From: Psychrobacter sp. TAE2020
GTDB taxonomy: Bacteria > Pseudomonadota > Gammaproteobacteria > Pseudomonadales > Moraxellaceae
Direction of reading: 5' to 3'
Assembly (NCBI RefSeq): GCF_018919485.1
Contig: NZ_JAHLMU010000001.1
Coordinates: 286,655 to 350,654, forward strand
DNA length: 64,000 bases
Below the pieces are notes generated by a model. That model saw only the letters and a list, made by a program, of their open reading frames with translations, had not been told where the DNA came from and did no database searches. A program made the position numbers and the translations under genes. Below, in pieces: positions 46,727 to 56,305 of the stretch; positions within the stretch are counted from its first letter, which is position 1; every line of letters begins with the position of its first letter.

Positions 46727-48784
46727 ATGAAACCAGACAATTCACTATCAAATAACTCGATACCAAGTTGCTTAATGCCTAGTAAATCAGTAGCAAATAA
46801 TCCAGTGCCAAGCCTGTTTTCGCAATACTATCAGTATAAGTCTGAGCAGCATGCACTGATGAATATCATCAATTGTTATCTTCGTGAGTTTGCCATCCCC
46901 AATCAAGACCTGCGCATTGATGAGTCTTCTGACGATTTGCCACTGTGCTTACGTGATAACCGCGTCTGCCCGAGCGAGCGACTACTGACGATTCGATTTC
47001 CTTTGGCTAACGATGTCTCTTCTTCTGCAAAAATTGTATTGCCAGCGACATATTTTAGTCGCTTGGGGAAATGCCAACCGAGCGGAGCACCTTGGCTAAA
47101 AGCAGACAATCAGTCGTGGGGGTGCCTCAACATTCATCAATTGATAGATTATCTACACAGCTATATTGCTACGCGTTATCAAATTGACCTCAACCAAGAG
47201 CTAAAGCATCAGATTGATAATAGTATCAGCGTGACTACCGCTTTTTTGCAGACTTCTGCCAAACACGTCACTAGTTACCATCACGATGTACAGGAAGATA
47301 AATCTACCGTTAATGGCTATATAGATAGTGAACAGGCATTACTTTGGGGTCATGCGTATCACCCATCGCCGAAAAGCCGGCAAGGGGTCGATATGACATC
47401 TTTATTGGCGCACTCGCCCGAAACTCAAAGTCAGTTCGCCTTATTTTGGTTTAAAGTTGATTCCTCCCTCGTCAGCTATATTGGCAAAGACACCAAAACC
47501 GTACTGCACAATATCGCTCGCACGTTACTTGCTGATTCTGGCGACTTACTAGAGTCTGTTCATTCAGACACTGATAGTTTCAGTACTGATAGCGACACCG
47601 ATTGGGTTTACTACCCTTGTCATCCTTGGGAAGCTGATGGCATCTTGGCAAATCCGACCATTAAGCGGGCAATCGCATCAGGATATATGATACCACTTGG
47701 TCTGACTGGTAAGGCGGTGTCTCCAACCTCATCGGTGCGCACCTTATATCATGACCAGCTGTCACATTTCATAAAATGCTCTATTCATGTTCGTCTGACC
47801 AATTGCATCCGCAAAAACGCTTGGTATGAGCTACACAGCGCCGTGTATCTAAATGATATTTTAGAAAAAATTGATTATAGTAAGCGCTTGACCGCGCCAG
47901 CTTTTAAACTGATGTTAGAGCCGGGTGCCGCAACCCTTGATATGACCACCAAGTTCCCAGATGATGATGCCAAATCAACTCAGTTTATTACTGAAGCCTT
48001 TGGCATGTTGTTTCGAGAGTCTTTTACTACTGATGACATTAAATACCTTACGCCGCAAGTTGCTGCCGCCTTATTTACGGAAGATAGGTTTGGAGACAGC
48101 GTCATCGAGCGCCAGCTACAACAACATTGTATCCACACTGGTCAAAGTAATCATGATAAACCAGCTTATGACACTCTAGCCTGTTTATGGTTCAATCGTT
48201 ATGCCAATACTTTAATTGACGGCACGTTTGATTACTTCTTCAATCATGGCGTTGTGTTCGAGCCGCATTTACAAAACACAGTAATTGGCTTTCATCAAGG
48301 TCTGCCTACATGCGTTTGGATTCGAGATCTTGAAGGCACCAAATTGGTTGATACGATGTGGGCACTTGATAAGGCGACCGGTTTATCTGAGCGTTGCAAA
48401 CAGTCCATCCGCTACTCTAAAGTGGCAGGATGGTCACGTATTGCTTATTGCATTTTTGTTAACAATCTTAGTGAGGCCATCTTTTATTTATGCCGAGGCG
48501 CGCAATCAGCGGAGACTCTAGAGGGGCTACTTTGGCAGCATGTCAAAGATATATTAATGAATTGGCAGCTGGTATATGGCACTCAACCTGAAATTCAGGC
48601 GTTATTAGCGGGTGGCAGCTTGCCAAGTAAGACCAATTATAAAACTCGATTATTCATGCTTGCAGATAAACATTCCGACTACGTTATACTTCCTTGCCCA
48701 TGGCAGCCCTCTGCGCTCAATGATAATAACAGCCATAACTCTAATAAAAAAACTCAGCTGAATCAAACTCAAAGGTATGCCTAA
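46727..48784 (+). CDS. pvsD: NRPS-independent siderophore synthetase, IucA/IucC family (PvsD-like)
   Basis: 685 residues. The ATP-binding motif is GHAYHPSPKSRQGV near 206-219, YYPCHPWEADGIL is near 298, and SPTSSVRTLYHDQLSHFIKCSI near 330 and VVFEPHLQNTVIGF near 512 complete a full IucA/IucC fold with FhuF-like C-terminus. In the vibrioferrin pathway the PvsD enzyme esterifies citrate with L-serine, and the neighbouring decarboxylase then makes the ethanolamine unit. It overlaps the next gene by eight bases if the first ATG of that gene is used. Confidence 0.86.
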   Translation: MKPDNSLSNNSIPSCLMPSKSVANNPVPSLFSQYYQYKSEQHALMNIINCYLREFAIPNQDLRIDESSDDLPLCLRDNRVCPSERLLTIRFPLANDVSSSAKIVLPATYFSRLGKCQPSGAPWLKADNQSWGCLNIHQLIDYLHSYIATRYQIDLNQELKHQIDNSISVTTAFLQTSAKHVTSYHHDVQEDKSTVNGYIDSEQALLWGHAYHPSPKSRQGVDMTSLLAHSPETQSQFALFWFKVDSSLVSYIGKDTKTVLHNIARTLLADSGDLLESVHSDTDSFSTDSDTDWVYYPCHPWEADGILANPTIKRAIASGYMIPLGLTGKAVSPTSSVRTLYHDQLSHFIKCSIHVRLTNCIRKNAWYELHSAVYLNDILEKIDYSKRLTAPAFKLMLEPGAATLDMTTKFPDDDAKSTQFITEAFGMLFRESFTTDDIKYLTPQVAAALFTEDRFGDSVIERQLQQHCIHTGQSNHDKPAYDTLACLWFNRYANTLIDGTFDYFFNHGVVFEPHLQNTVIGFHQGLPTCVWIRDLEGTKLVDTMWALDKATGLSERCKQSIRYSKVAGWSRIAYCIFVNNLSEAIFYLCRGAQSAETLEGLLWQHVKDILMNWQLVYGTQPEIQALLAGGSLPSKTNYKTRLFMLADKHSDYVILPCPWQPSALNDNNSHNSNKKTQLNQTQRYA

Positions 48785-50063
48785 AATGACAATAAACGCG
48801 ATGACAGACGGCACAACAACATACTCAATCGAGACATCAGATAAACACCTACTTCCTCCAAAAATAATTGACTGTGTTCACAATTATGGTGCGCAGCCGT
48901 CACCGCTCTGTGCGTATATTTATGACTTGGAAGCTCTAGAAGAACGTATAACGTCTATGAAGCGCTGCTTGCCTGATAATACGCAGCTGTTTTATGCCAT
49001 CAAAGCCAACGCTGAGCCTGAGATATTATCAACATTGGCAGACCATGTGGATGGTTTTGAGGCAGCATCTGCAGGTGAGCTCAATTGGCTGCAGGCCCAC
49101 CAACCAAACCATCCTATTATTTTTGGTGGACCGGGGAAGCTTACCTCAGACTTGCAACAAGCTATACAACAGCAAATCGATACCATTCATGTAGAAAGTC
49201 TGGTTGAGCTAACTAGAATCCAAACCTTAAGTCAATCCTTGAAGCTTCCCGTCCGTATATTCTTAAGGATGAATATTGATATTGGTGATATCGGTAGCAG
49301 TAAGCTAGTGATGGGCGGCAAGCCTACACCCTTTGGATTGGATGAAACCCATCTCAAGCAGGCGTTAAGCATCATAGACTCAAGCCCTTTTATTGAGTTC
49401 TGTGGGTTTCATTTTCATTTAATGTCGCATCAATTATCAGTCGAGCGCCATCTGCTGTTAATGCAGCGCTATATAGATATGGTCAAGAAATGGCAGCACA
49501 ATTATCAGTCGTTGCCCTCATCACTGACCATCAATGTGGGCGGCGGCATCGGTATTCACTATGACCAGCATCCGCAGCATTTTGATTGGGAAGTATTCTG
49601 TCAACAGCTTGCGAGTACCTTAACATCAAATCCTCAGTTTACTTTAAGGTTTGAGATTGGACGTTTTATCACCGCGCTCTGTGGTTATTATGTCATGGAG
49701 GTATTGGATATTAAAAAAAATCTTGGCGAGACATTTGTGATTGGTCATGGCGGCACGCATCACTTTAGAACGCCCGCCGCGCAGCAGCACAATCATCCTT
49801 TTTTCATCGTGCCGCGCCCCGTTAGCAAAGCAATGGAAAACAAGTTGCAAGAAGATCTGATAGAGCAAGCCGCTATCACTAACACTAGGGCAACCATTGT
49901 CGGTCAGCTTTGTACTCCCAAAGACATACTGGCAAAAGACCAATGGATTAAAGCGTTGAATATCGGCGATTACCTAGCTTTTATATTAGCAGGCGCTTAT
50001 GCTTGGAATATCTCTCACCAAAATTTTCTAATGCATCAGCCACCCAAAATGATTTTTTTATAA
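48777..50063 (+). CDS. pvsE: PLP-dependent decarboxylase of siderophore synthesis (PvsE-like; group IV fold)
   Basis: 428 residues of the alanine-racemase-fold ornithine/diaminopimelate decarboxylase family. The PLP lysine is Lys76 in FYAIKANAEP, with GFHFHLMSH near 218, the phosphate-binding NVGGGIGI near 251, RFEIGRF near 285 and the second-subunit Cys in GQLCTPKD, then a terminal GAYAWN. As last gene of the operon it would decarboxylate the citryl-serine intermediate. An ATG three codons downstream (48786) has better spacing from AAAGG and may be the true start. It is not lysA, judging by the operon context. Confidence 0.86.
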   Translation: MPKMTINAMTDGTTTYSIETSDKHLLPPKIIDCVHNYGAQPSPLCAYIYDLEALEERITSMKRCLPDNTQLFYAIKANAEPEILSTLADHVDGFEAASAGELNWLQAHQPNHPIIFGGPGKLTSDLQQAIQQQIDTIHVESLVELTRIQTLSQSLKLPVRIFLRMNIDIGDIGSSKLVMGGKPTPFGLDETHLKQALSIIDSSPFIEFCGFHFHLMSHQLSVERHLLLMQRYIDMVKKWQHNYQSLPSSLTINVGGGIGIHYDQHPQHFDWEVFCQQLASTLTSNPQFTLRFEIGRFITALCGYYVMEVLDIKKNLGETFVIGHGGTHHFRTPAAQQHNHPFFIVPRPVSKAMENKLQEDLIEQAAITNTRATIVGQLCTPKDILAKDQWIKALNIGDYLAFILAGAYAWNISHQNFLMHQPPKMIFL

Positions 50064-50214
50064 AAGGGTAAGGCCAATTTAATCTATAAAGGAAAATGGG
50101 CGTCTTTGCTATGCGCAGTTAATAATTAGGAAAGAATAAAGCCGGTTTAAGTGGGACAGTCCGGCGGGTAAGCTTATGGCAAAAATAGAATCTCAAAGTC
50201 GTTGAATAAAAAAT
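50064..50214. other. Short spacer between siderophore operon and IS remnant
   Basis: About 150 bases. No terminator hairpin with T-run was found for the biosynthesis operon; nothing else recognised. Confidence 0.4.
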
Positions 50215-50640
50215 TATAAATATAAGAAAGCTAATGATGCGCATAAGACCCGTGAAAACCTATTAAACCGTAATTTTAGCCCATCTGCGCCTAAACAAGT
50301 ATAGACAGGTGATGTCACCCATATTCGCATCAAAGGCGGCTAGTGGTATCTAGCCATTTTTAGGTTTGTATGCCCGTCGAGCGATAGGCTTTGCCGTGTA
50401 AGACTCACTTGGTAGTATGCTGACCGCTGAAGACTCTTTAGGAGCTTTAAGACTAAGTAGATGTCAAAGGGTGGTTATGAGAATATCGCTGAGGCTAAAA
50501 GCGCCATGATCGATTATATCTAGGGATATTATCAAACCGTGAGACCACACCGTTTTAATGATTATTTGCCACAAGCAGAAAAAGAGAGACGTTACTTTAA
50601 CAAAAACCTCTTATCAACCGTCCTAAATTAGTTGGCCACT
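50215..50640 (+). mobile_element. Degenerate IS3-family transposase (orfB) remnant, copy 1
   Basis: Translation in shifting frames gives TGDVTHIRIKGG, a W-to-stop change, then LYARRAIGFAV and MLTA, the first part of an IS3-type DDE transposase. It then jumps to a C-terminal piece (SLGALRLSRCQR..., ISLRLKAP in another frame). The DNA aligns with the element at the right edge (63.46-64.0 kb) in the same orientation, but about 240 bases of the middle are missing. Several in-frame stops make it inactive. Confidence 0.82.
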
Positions 50641-50938
50641 ACAACTCTTGTATTACGTCGCTGCAAAATTAAGCGCTCCCATCCTAGTAGCACTCACTAT
50701 ATTTAAGACTGTCCATGATTTATAGAGGCTGAAATATCGGTTGATCTTAGGCTTTAAAGCGGGTTGCCTTATTTAGTTGTATGACCTAGACTCTACTAGC
50801 CATGACTTTTAGTAAAGTTATTACTATTAAGGATAGTTATATCAATAAAATTTAAAAATATTTGAATAATTAAGTAGTTAGATAAAAATCGCCCAGTATT
50901 ATTAAGGGTAATCATAATAAATTAAGGAAGAATAAAAA
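50641..50938. other. Upstream region of hydroxyacid dehydrogenase
   Basis: About 300 AT-rich bases after the IS remnant. It ends with an AAGGAAG ribosome site for the next gene; no gene seen. Confidence 0.45.
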
Positions 50939-51892
50939 ATGAAAATAGTAATCTTAGAATCTCTAGGAATTAGTGATGAAGAGTTAAATATAATAACAAA
51001 ACCTTTAACCGATAGTGGTCATGAGTTAGTTGTGTATGACGACGGAAAATTAGATGATGAGACTATCAAGGTAAGAATTAAAGATGCAGAGATTTTAGTA
51101 CTAGCTAATACGCCACTGAGTAGCGATGTGATCGATGCTGCCGAAAAACTAACTTATATTTCAATCGCTTTCACTGGTTATAATCATATCGATTTAGCAA
51201 AATGTAAAGAAAAAGGCATTAAAGTCTCAAATGCTGCAGGTTACAGCACAAACTCTGTAGCAGAGCTCACTTTTGGCCTAATAACCGCTCTATTACGCAA
51301 TATTATCCCTTTAGATGCAGTCACTAGAGAGGGCGGTACAAAGACTGGCTACAAACAGACTGATTTAAACGGTAAAACTTTGGGCATATTAGGGACTGGC
51401 GATATCGGTAGCGCAGTAGCTAAATTAGGTTTGGCTTACGGCTGCCAAGTCATTGCTTATAACAGAAGCGTAAATGCAGAACTGATAGAGAAAGGGGTAG
51501 AATACAAGGCATTAGATGATGTGTTAAAAACAAGTGATATTGTCACCCTTCATATCCCCCTAACCAATGACACCACGAGCTTGATTGATACAGACAAGCT
51601 GGCATTGATGAAAACCAGTTCATTGTTAATCAACACTGCTGTTGGGCCAATCGTTGATAATGATGCATTAGCAGCAGCACTGCACGCTGGCACAATCGCT
51701 GGTGCTGGCTTAGATAGAGTAGATATGGAGCCACCAGTTCCCACAGACTATCCTATCCTAAACGCTCCGAATACGGTTCTTGTCCCGCATATCGGCTATG
51801 CAACAGAGGAAGCTATGATCAGAAGAGCCAGAATTACCTTTAACAATATTAGCAAATGGGAAAAAGGCCAACAAGAAAACATAGTGCTCTAA
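50939..51892 (+). CDS. D-2-hydroxyacid dehydrogenase family protein
   Basis: 317 residues. NAD-binding motif GKTLGILGTGDIGSAVAKLG is near 143-162, preceded by SVAELTFGLI near 101-110. The catalytic Arg/Glu/His triad is suggested by INTAVGPIVD (the Arg of the usual NT-x-R-G is replaced by V-G-P), AGLDRVDMEPP and VPHIGYAT. The family reduces 2-keto acids to D-2-hydroxy acids, or the reverse. The GP-for-RG change affects the loop near the active-site arginine and deserves a check. It is followed by its own terminator. Its position before the oxamate-type genes suggests a role with a 2-oxo acid or glyoxylate, but this is inference. Confidence 0.85.
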   Translation: MKIVILESLGISDEELNIITKPLTDSGHELVVYDDGKLDDETIKVRIKDAEILVLANTPLSSDVIDAAEKLTYISIAFTGYNHIDLAKCKEKGIKVSNAAGYSTNSVAELTFGLITALLRNIIPLDAVTREGGTKTGYKQTDLNGKTLGILGTGDIGSAVAKLGLAYGCQVIAYNRSVNAELIEKGVEYKALDDVLKTSDIVTLHIPLTNDTTSLIDTDKLALMKTSSLLINTAVGPIVDNDALAAALHAGTIAGAGLDRVDMEPPVPTDYPILNAPNTVLVPHIGYATEEAMIRRARITFNNISKWEKGQQENIVL

Positions 51893-51900
51893 AACAGCTC

Positions 51901-51935
51901 AAAACAAACCTATCGTCACGGTAGGTTTGTTTTAT
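51901..51935 (+). terminator. Rho-independent terminator of the hydroxyacid dehydrogenase
   Basis: AAAACAAACCTA pairs perfectly with TAGGTTTGTTTT around a 9-base loop. Confidence 0.92.
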
Positions 51936-52353
51936 TGAGTATAATAAACAGAGGTTATAGGAAGGAAGTTTTCCACATAAAATAAGCGCATCATTCAATA
52001 ATAAATAACCCGCTGAGCGAGCCATAAAGCTATTAATGGACTACGCCGCCTATCCCGACATTACGCAATGTTAGCCAATACTATCAACTATAGTGCCATC
52101 ACTGTAAATGCGCATACCACTATCCATCATCACTTTGCTTTTATCTAAACCTTTAATATCATTAGCAATAAATTTATCTGCAATCCCCTTAGCTATAACT
52201 CTAGTTTCCGTTTCTATAAACTCGTAGTATAGGCTTTTTTATAACGGGTATTAAGGGTATGCACGCCTACTTGATGATCTTTTCACACTGCTATATGCTC
52301 CTAAGTTTTAAGCTATAGTCCTATGATAACCATAATTAAAAAAGGATATAAAG
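51936..52353. other. Intergenic region before fdrA-like gene with a possible decayed ORF on the minus strand
   Basis: About 420 bases. On the minus strand, 52238 to 52071 gives an open stretch of about 55 codons (EFIETETRVIAKGIADKF, later MDSGMRIYSDG) ending in TAA, with no good start. It may be the C-terminal scrap of a lost gene. I do not recognise it. The promoter of the fdrA-like gene should lie in the last 100 bases. Confidence 0.35.
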
Positions 52354-53889
52354 ATGCCCGTACAAGCAAAAATACTAGCAGGAGTCTACTCCGACTCAAT
52401 GACTCTAATGACCCTCTCAACTCAGGTTAACAAGCTACCGGGTGTGCAAAAAGCCATGATTGGCATGGGTACTGCGATGAATAAAGCCGTTATCAGCGAT
52501 GTTGGCCTGATGACTCCTGAAGTTGAAGCAGCATCAACTGGTGACATGATTTACACTGTAGAATGCGCCACTAAAGAGATATGCGCTGAAGTATTAATAA
52601 AGATAGATGAGTTACGCACGGCTACCATATCTGGTCAAGCACAACAAACCTCTTACCGCTCGCTTGATAAAGCTGTCAAAGACACTGACTCTAGCTTAGT
52701 TATTATCTCAGTACCTGGTGAATACGCTGCTGCCGAGGCTCAAAAGGCGTTAGATAAAGATAAAAACGTTATGATATTCAGTGACAATATCACTGTTGAA
52801 GATGAGTTAGCACTTAAACAGTTTGCCCATAAAAAAGGGTTGCTGGTCATGGGACCAGACTGTGGCACGGCTATTATCAATAATGTTGGCTTGTGTTTTG
52901 CAAACGCGGTTAACAGTGGTCTAATCGGTGTGGTCGCAGCTTCTGGCACAGGAGCTCAAGAACTCAGCGTACAAGTTGATACTTTAGGCGGTGGTATCAG
53001 CCAACTCATCGGGGTTGGTGGACGTGATTTATCGGAAGATATTGGTGGCATCATGATGATTGATGGGCTAAATATGCTAGCTCAGGATCATCAAACTAAA
53101 GTCATCGTCCTAGTCTCAAAACCACCAGCAGCGTCAATTGCTAATAAAGTACTGGAAGTCGCTAAAAATATTGATAAGCCTGTAGTGATTTGCTTTATTG
53201 GTAATGACGAAACAGAAAATGACACTAATCTGCACTTCGCCAATAACACCTTAGAAGCTGCAAAAAAAGCGGTTCAAGCAGCTGGTATAGCTGTTGATAA
53301 TGATAGTAAAAGCTACGACTTCGACTATGAAAACATCAGATCATCCTTTAGCAAAAGTCAAAAATTTATTCGCGGTGTATTCTGTGGTGGCACTATCTGC
53401 GATGAAGTGTTTTATGTATTAAAAAATTCGACTGAGCATCTTACTGGTAAAGCTGTCAGTAATGTTGCAAAAAAAGCCAAGGAACAATTAGCTATTGGGG
53501 CAACTAGCTACGATAACGCACTACTTGATATGGGTTCTGATGAATTCACTAGTGGCAGACCCCATCCAATGATTGATCCAACTGCTCGTAATGCTCGACT
53601 TATCAAAGAAGCACGAGATTCCCAAACAGCCGTTTTACTACTCGACTTCGTATTGGGATATGGCGCAAGCGATGACCCAGTTGGCGCTGCGGCTGACTCA
53701 ATCAAGCAAGCCTATTCACAGGCGAAAAAAGATCAGCGCTCGCTACAAATCATCGCCTACGTACTCGGCACCAACCGAGACCCACAAGATAAGCGAAGCC
53801 AGATTAAGCAACTAACAGATTTAGGGGTTCATGTGGTCGATTCGGTGGTCGATATGGGTAATATTGCCTTAAAAATGCTACCTAGATAA
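52354..53889 (+). CDS. fdrA: FdrA/AllF-like subunit of oxamate carbamoyltransferase
   Basis: 511 residues (E. coli FdrA is about 555). Acyl-CoA-synthetase/succinyl-CoA-ligase-like motifs are VMGPDCGTAIINN near 163-175, GVVAASGTGAQELS near 190-203 and IGVGGRDLSEDIGG near 218-231. The C-terminal ligase-like half has LLDFVLGYGASDDP. In E. coli this gene, with ylbE and ylbF, was shown to encode oxamic transcarbamylase (AllFGH), which converts carbamoyl-oxamate (oxalurate) plus phosphate to oxamate and carbamoyl phosphate. It is followed by DUF1116 and DUF2877 genes in the same order. Ribosome site AAAGGA. Confidence 0.9.
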   Translation: MPVQAKILAGVYSDSMTLMTLSTQVNKLPGVQKAMIGMGTAMNKAVISDVGLMTPEVEAASTGDMIYTVECATKEICAEVLIKIDELRTATISGQAQQTSYRSLDKAVKDTDSSLVIISVPGEYAAAEAQKALDKDKNVMIFSDNITVEDELALKQFAHKKGLLVMGPDCGTAIINNVGLCFANAVNSGLIGVVAASGTGAQELSVQVDTLGGGISQLIGVGGRDLSEDIGGIMMIDGLNMLAQDHQTKVIVLVSKPPAASIANKVLEVAKNIDKPVVICFIGNDETENDTNLHFANNTLEAAKKAVQAAGIAVDNDSKSYDFDYENIRSSFSKSQKFIRGVFCGGTICDEVFYVLKNSTEHLTGKAVSNVAKKAKEQLAIGATSYDNALLDMGSDEFTSGRPHPMIDPTARNARLIKEARDSQTAVLLLDFVLGYGASDDPVGAAADSIKQAYSQAKKDQRSLQIIAYVLGTNRDPQDKRSQIKQLTDLGVHVVDSVVDMGNIALKMLPR

Positions 53890-53941
53890 TAATTAAAACC
53901 TAATAATGTAGTAACCAATACCAAAGAAAAGGAAGAAAAAC

Positions 53942-55363
53942 ATGTCATTATTTGGTAAAAAAGCTAGAGATATGGCGATTATAAACGTTGGTCTTATCTC
54001 ATTCGCCAGCGATATTGAGAAACAAGGGGCAAGCGCTCTTCAAGTTAATTGGACACCGCCGCGTAAGTATTCTCAGGAAGTGCAAGATGCGCTAAAAAAA
54101 CTTCAGCAGCCAGACATAGCCGCTAAAATAAAGGCTGCTAATCAACAAGTAGTTGAAAAAATCACTCAGTCACATCAAGTACTGACAGGTTACGAGCAAG
54201 CCATTAATGTGGTGCCCGGCATGACCAAGACTATGGTTCTACACGCAGGACCTCCCATTGAATGGGAAGCTATGTGCGGAGCCATGCGCGGTGCTGTTAC
54301 TGGTGCCATCGTCTTTGAAGGCCTAGCAAAAACTGTTGAAGAGGCTGAAGAAGTTGCCGCTTCAGGGGGTGTCCAGTTCTCGCCCTGCCACGAGCATGAC
54401 TGTGTTGGCTCAATGGCTGGTGTAACTTCAGCATCCATGTACATGCATGTGGTTAACAACAAGACTTATGGTAATGTCTCTTATACTAACTTATCTGAAC
54501 AACTTGCAAAAATTCTGCGCATGGGCGCTAATGATCAATCAGTTATTGACCGACTAAACTGGATGCGTGATGTCCACGGTCCAATACTATCAGCCGCTAT
54601 GAAACTCGCTGGTGAAATTGATCTGCGCCTTCTACTATCTCAAGCAATCCATATGGGCGACGAAGATCACAACCGTAACTTTGCTGGTTCATTGCTACTC
54701 ATGCAAGAACTTGCCCCTTACATTATTCAGACTGATTTTACAGATGAGCAGAAAAAGGAGGTGTTTGAGTTTGTAAAATCAAGCGACTATTTCTCCGGTC
54801 CAACTTGGATGGCCGTGTGTAAAAACGCCATGGACGCCGCTCATGGTGTAGAGAACAGCACTATCGTCACTACTATGTGCCGCAACGGTACTGAGTTTGG
54901 TATTCGCGTCTCGCATATGGAAGGATTCCAGTGGATTACTGGACCCGCTCAGCAAGTCATGGGTCCCATGTTTGCCGGCTACAAGCCAGAAGACTCAGGT
55001 CTTGATATTGGTGATAGCTCAATTACTGAAACTTTTGGTATTGGTGGGTTCGCCATGGCGGCTGCTCCGGCAATTATTCCTTTGGTCGGTGGTACTGTCG
55101 AAGACGCCCTAAATTACTCTAAAGATATGATGGAGATTACCACTGGGACTAACCCTAATATTACGATTCCCATTCTCAACTTTCGTGGTCTTGCAACAGG
55201 TATTGATGTCATCAAAATCATTGAAACTGGCATATCGCCTATTATTAACACCGCCATCGCTCATAAAGACGCTGGTATTGGTATGATTGGCGCTGGTCTG
55301 GTTAACCCACCGTTTGAAGTGTTTGAAAAAGCAATCGTTAAGTTGGCAGCTTCAATTAACTAA
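53942..55363 (+). CDS. allG: DUF1116 protein, AllG/YlbE-like subunit of oxamate carbamoyltransferase
   Basis: 473 residues. Family features are NVGLISFASDIEKQGA near 15-30, HAGPPIEWEAMCGAMRGA near 102-119, FSPCHEHDCVGSMAGVTSASM near 150-170, and a His/Asp-rich MGDEDHNRN near 232. It belongs to the YlbE/AllG family, which acts with FdrA and DUF2877. It lies 52 bases behind fdrA-like and 69 bases before the DUF2877 gene. No break or missing piece seen; family length is normal. Confidence 0.88.
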   Translation: MSLFGKKARDMAIINVGLISFASDIEKQGASALQVNWTPPRKYSQEVQDALKKLQQPDIAAKIKAANQQVVEKITQSHQVLTGYEQAINVVPGMTKTMVLHAGPPIEWEAMCGAMRGAVTGAIVFEGLAKTVEEAEEVAASGGVQFSPCHEHDCVGSMAGVTSASMYMHVVNNKTYGNVSYTNLSEQLAKILRMGANDQSVIDRLNWMRDVHGPILSAAMKLAGEIDLRLLLSQAIHMGDEDHNRNFAGSLLLMQELAPYIIQTDFTDEQKKEVFEFVKSSDYFSGPTWMAVCKNAMDAAHGVENSTIVTTMCRNGTEFGIRVSHMEGFQWITGPAQQVMGPMFAGYKPEDSGLDIGDSSITETFGIGGFAMAAAPAIIPLVGGTVEDALNYSKDMMEITTGTNPNITIPILNFRGLATGIDVIKIIETGISPIINTAIAHKDAGIGMIGAGLVNPPFEVFEKAIVKLAASIN

Positions 55364-55432
55364 GTAATTAATCGGTGTAACTGGCTTTGACTTCATTAAT
55401 AGTAAACTCACCAACAGGCCTGTTTATATAAA

Positions 55433-56305
55433 ATGCGATTTATTGCCATCACAGCCGATAGTGCTTGGCGCACAGCGCTTCAGACCTCAAAAACGGCTAC
55501 GGTTAACAGTGTTTTTCATGGCGCTGTTAATTTGCAAATTGCTAGTGGTGAGCTGCTAAGCATTTTTCCAGCCAATAGCCCAAACGCACCAAGTGGTTTG
55601 ATAGCTTCACATAGCCCTGGTCAAAAATTAGGCGCTGTTGGTGAAACCGTTCACCTTTCCCCAACCGCTATTACTTTTAACAGCGTCATTCTGGTACTAG
55701 ATAGCTGCCAATTTGTGACAAACCGTTTAGATCACTGTCAATTGCCCTTACCAAGGCAACATTATCTAGAACAATTTGCACAACACCTACAAGCTCAGGC
55801 GAAAAAAGGCAGCTTTTATGGTGCTATGCCCGGCGACGTGTTTAATAGTGCTCAAGTCGCTAGACTTGAAAGAGGACGTGCGCAACTAAAGCAAGCTTGG
55901 GTCCAATCAGCATCTAAAGATATTGCTTACGCAACTAAGCAATTGATTGGCCTTGGCATTGGGCTAACTCCTTCAGGTGATGACTATCTACTAGGGCTGC
56001 TGTTGGTTCTAAATCATTCAGTAGCTTGTAATAGTATCAATTTAGCCACTATAAAGCAGGCGGTTGTAGACAATATCAAAACAACAACTGAGGTTAGTCA
56101 AGCCTGTTTATATGCTGGTCTTGACTGCCGCTACAGCGCACCACTGCGCGAGCTATTTATTGCCATTACTAGTCAAAATAATGCGTTTGAGCAGGCATTA
56201 CAAACGGTACTGGCGCACGGTGCTACCTCAGGTCAAGATACTTGCGTTGGTATGCTTGATGCTTGGATATTACTACAGAACATTGCTGCAAAGGACGATG
56301 GCTAG
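55433..56305 (+). CDS. allH: DUF2877 protein, AllH/YlbF-like subunit of oxamate carbamoyltransferase
   Basis: 290 residues. A characteristic LIGLGIGLTPSGDDYLLGLLL motif is near 178-198, and VSQACLYAGLDCRYSAP and VLAHGATSGQDTCVGMLDAW are near the C-terminus; these define DUF2877. It is the third subunit in the order FdrA-DUF1116-DUF2877. The ribosome site is weak. After the stop, about 250 bases lead to a hairpin between convergent genes. Confidence 0.87.
   Translation: MRFIAITADSAWRTALQTSKTATVNSVFHGAVNLQIASGELLSIFPANSPNAPSGLIASHSPGQKLGAVGETVHLSPTAITFNSVILVLDSCQFVTNRLDHCQLPLPRQHYLEQFAQHLQAQAKKGSFYGAMPGDVFNSAQVARLERGRAQLKQAWVQSASKDIAYATKQLIGLGIGLTPSGDDYLLGLLLVLNHSVACNSINLATIKQAVVDNIKTTTEVSQACLYAGLDCRYSAPLRELFIAITSQNNAFEQALQTVLAHGATSGQDTCVGMLDAWILLQNIAAKDDG

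Noticed and set aside
42331-50063. Staphyloferrin B, rhizoferrin or baumannoferrin-type locus
   Set aside because: Those clusters lack an ATP-grasp gene in first position. The order ATP-grasp, NIS, MFS, NIS, decarboxylase fits pvsABCDE better.
48777-50063. lysA (diaminopimelate decarboxylase)
   Set aside because: Same fold and motifs, but the overlap with an NIS synthetase gene and the operon context point to siderophore synthesis.
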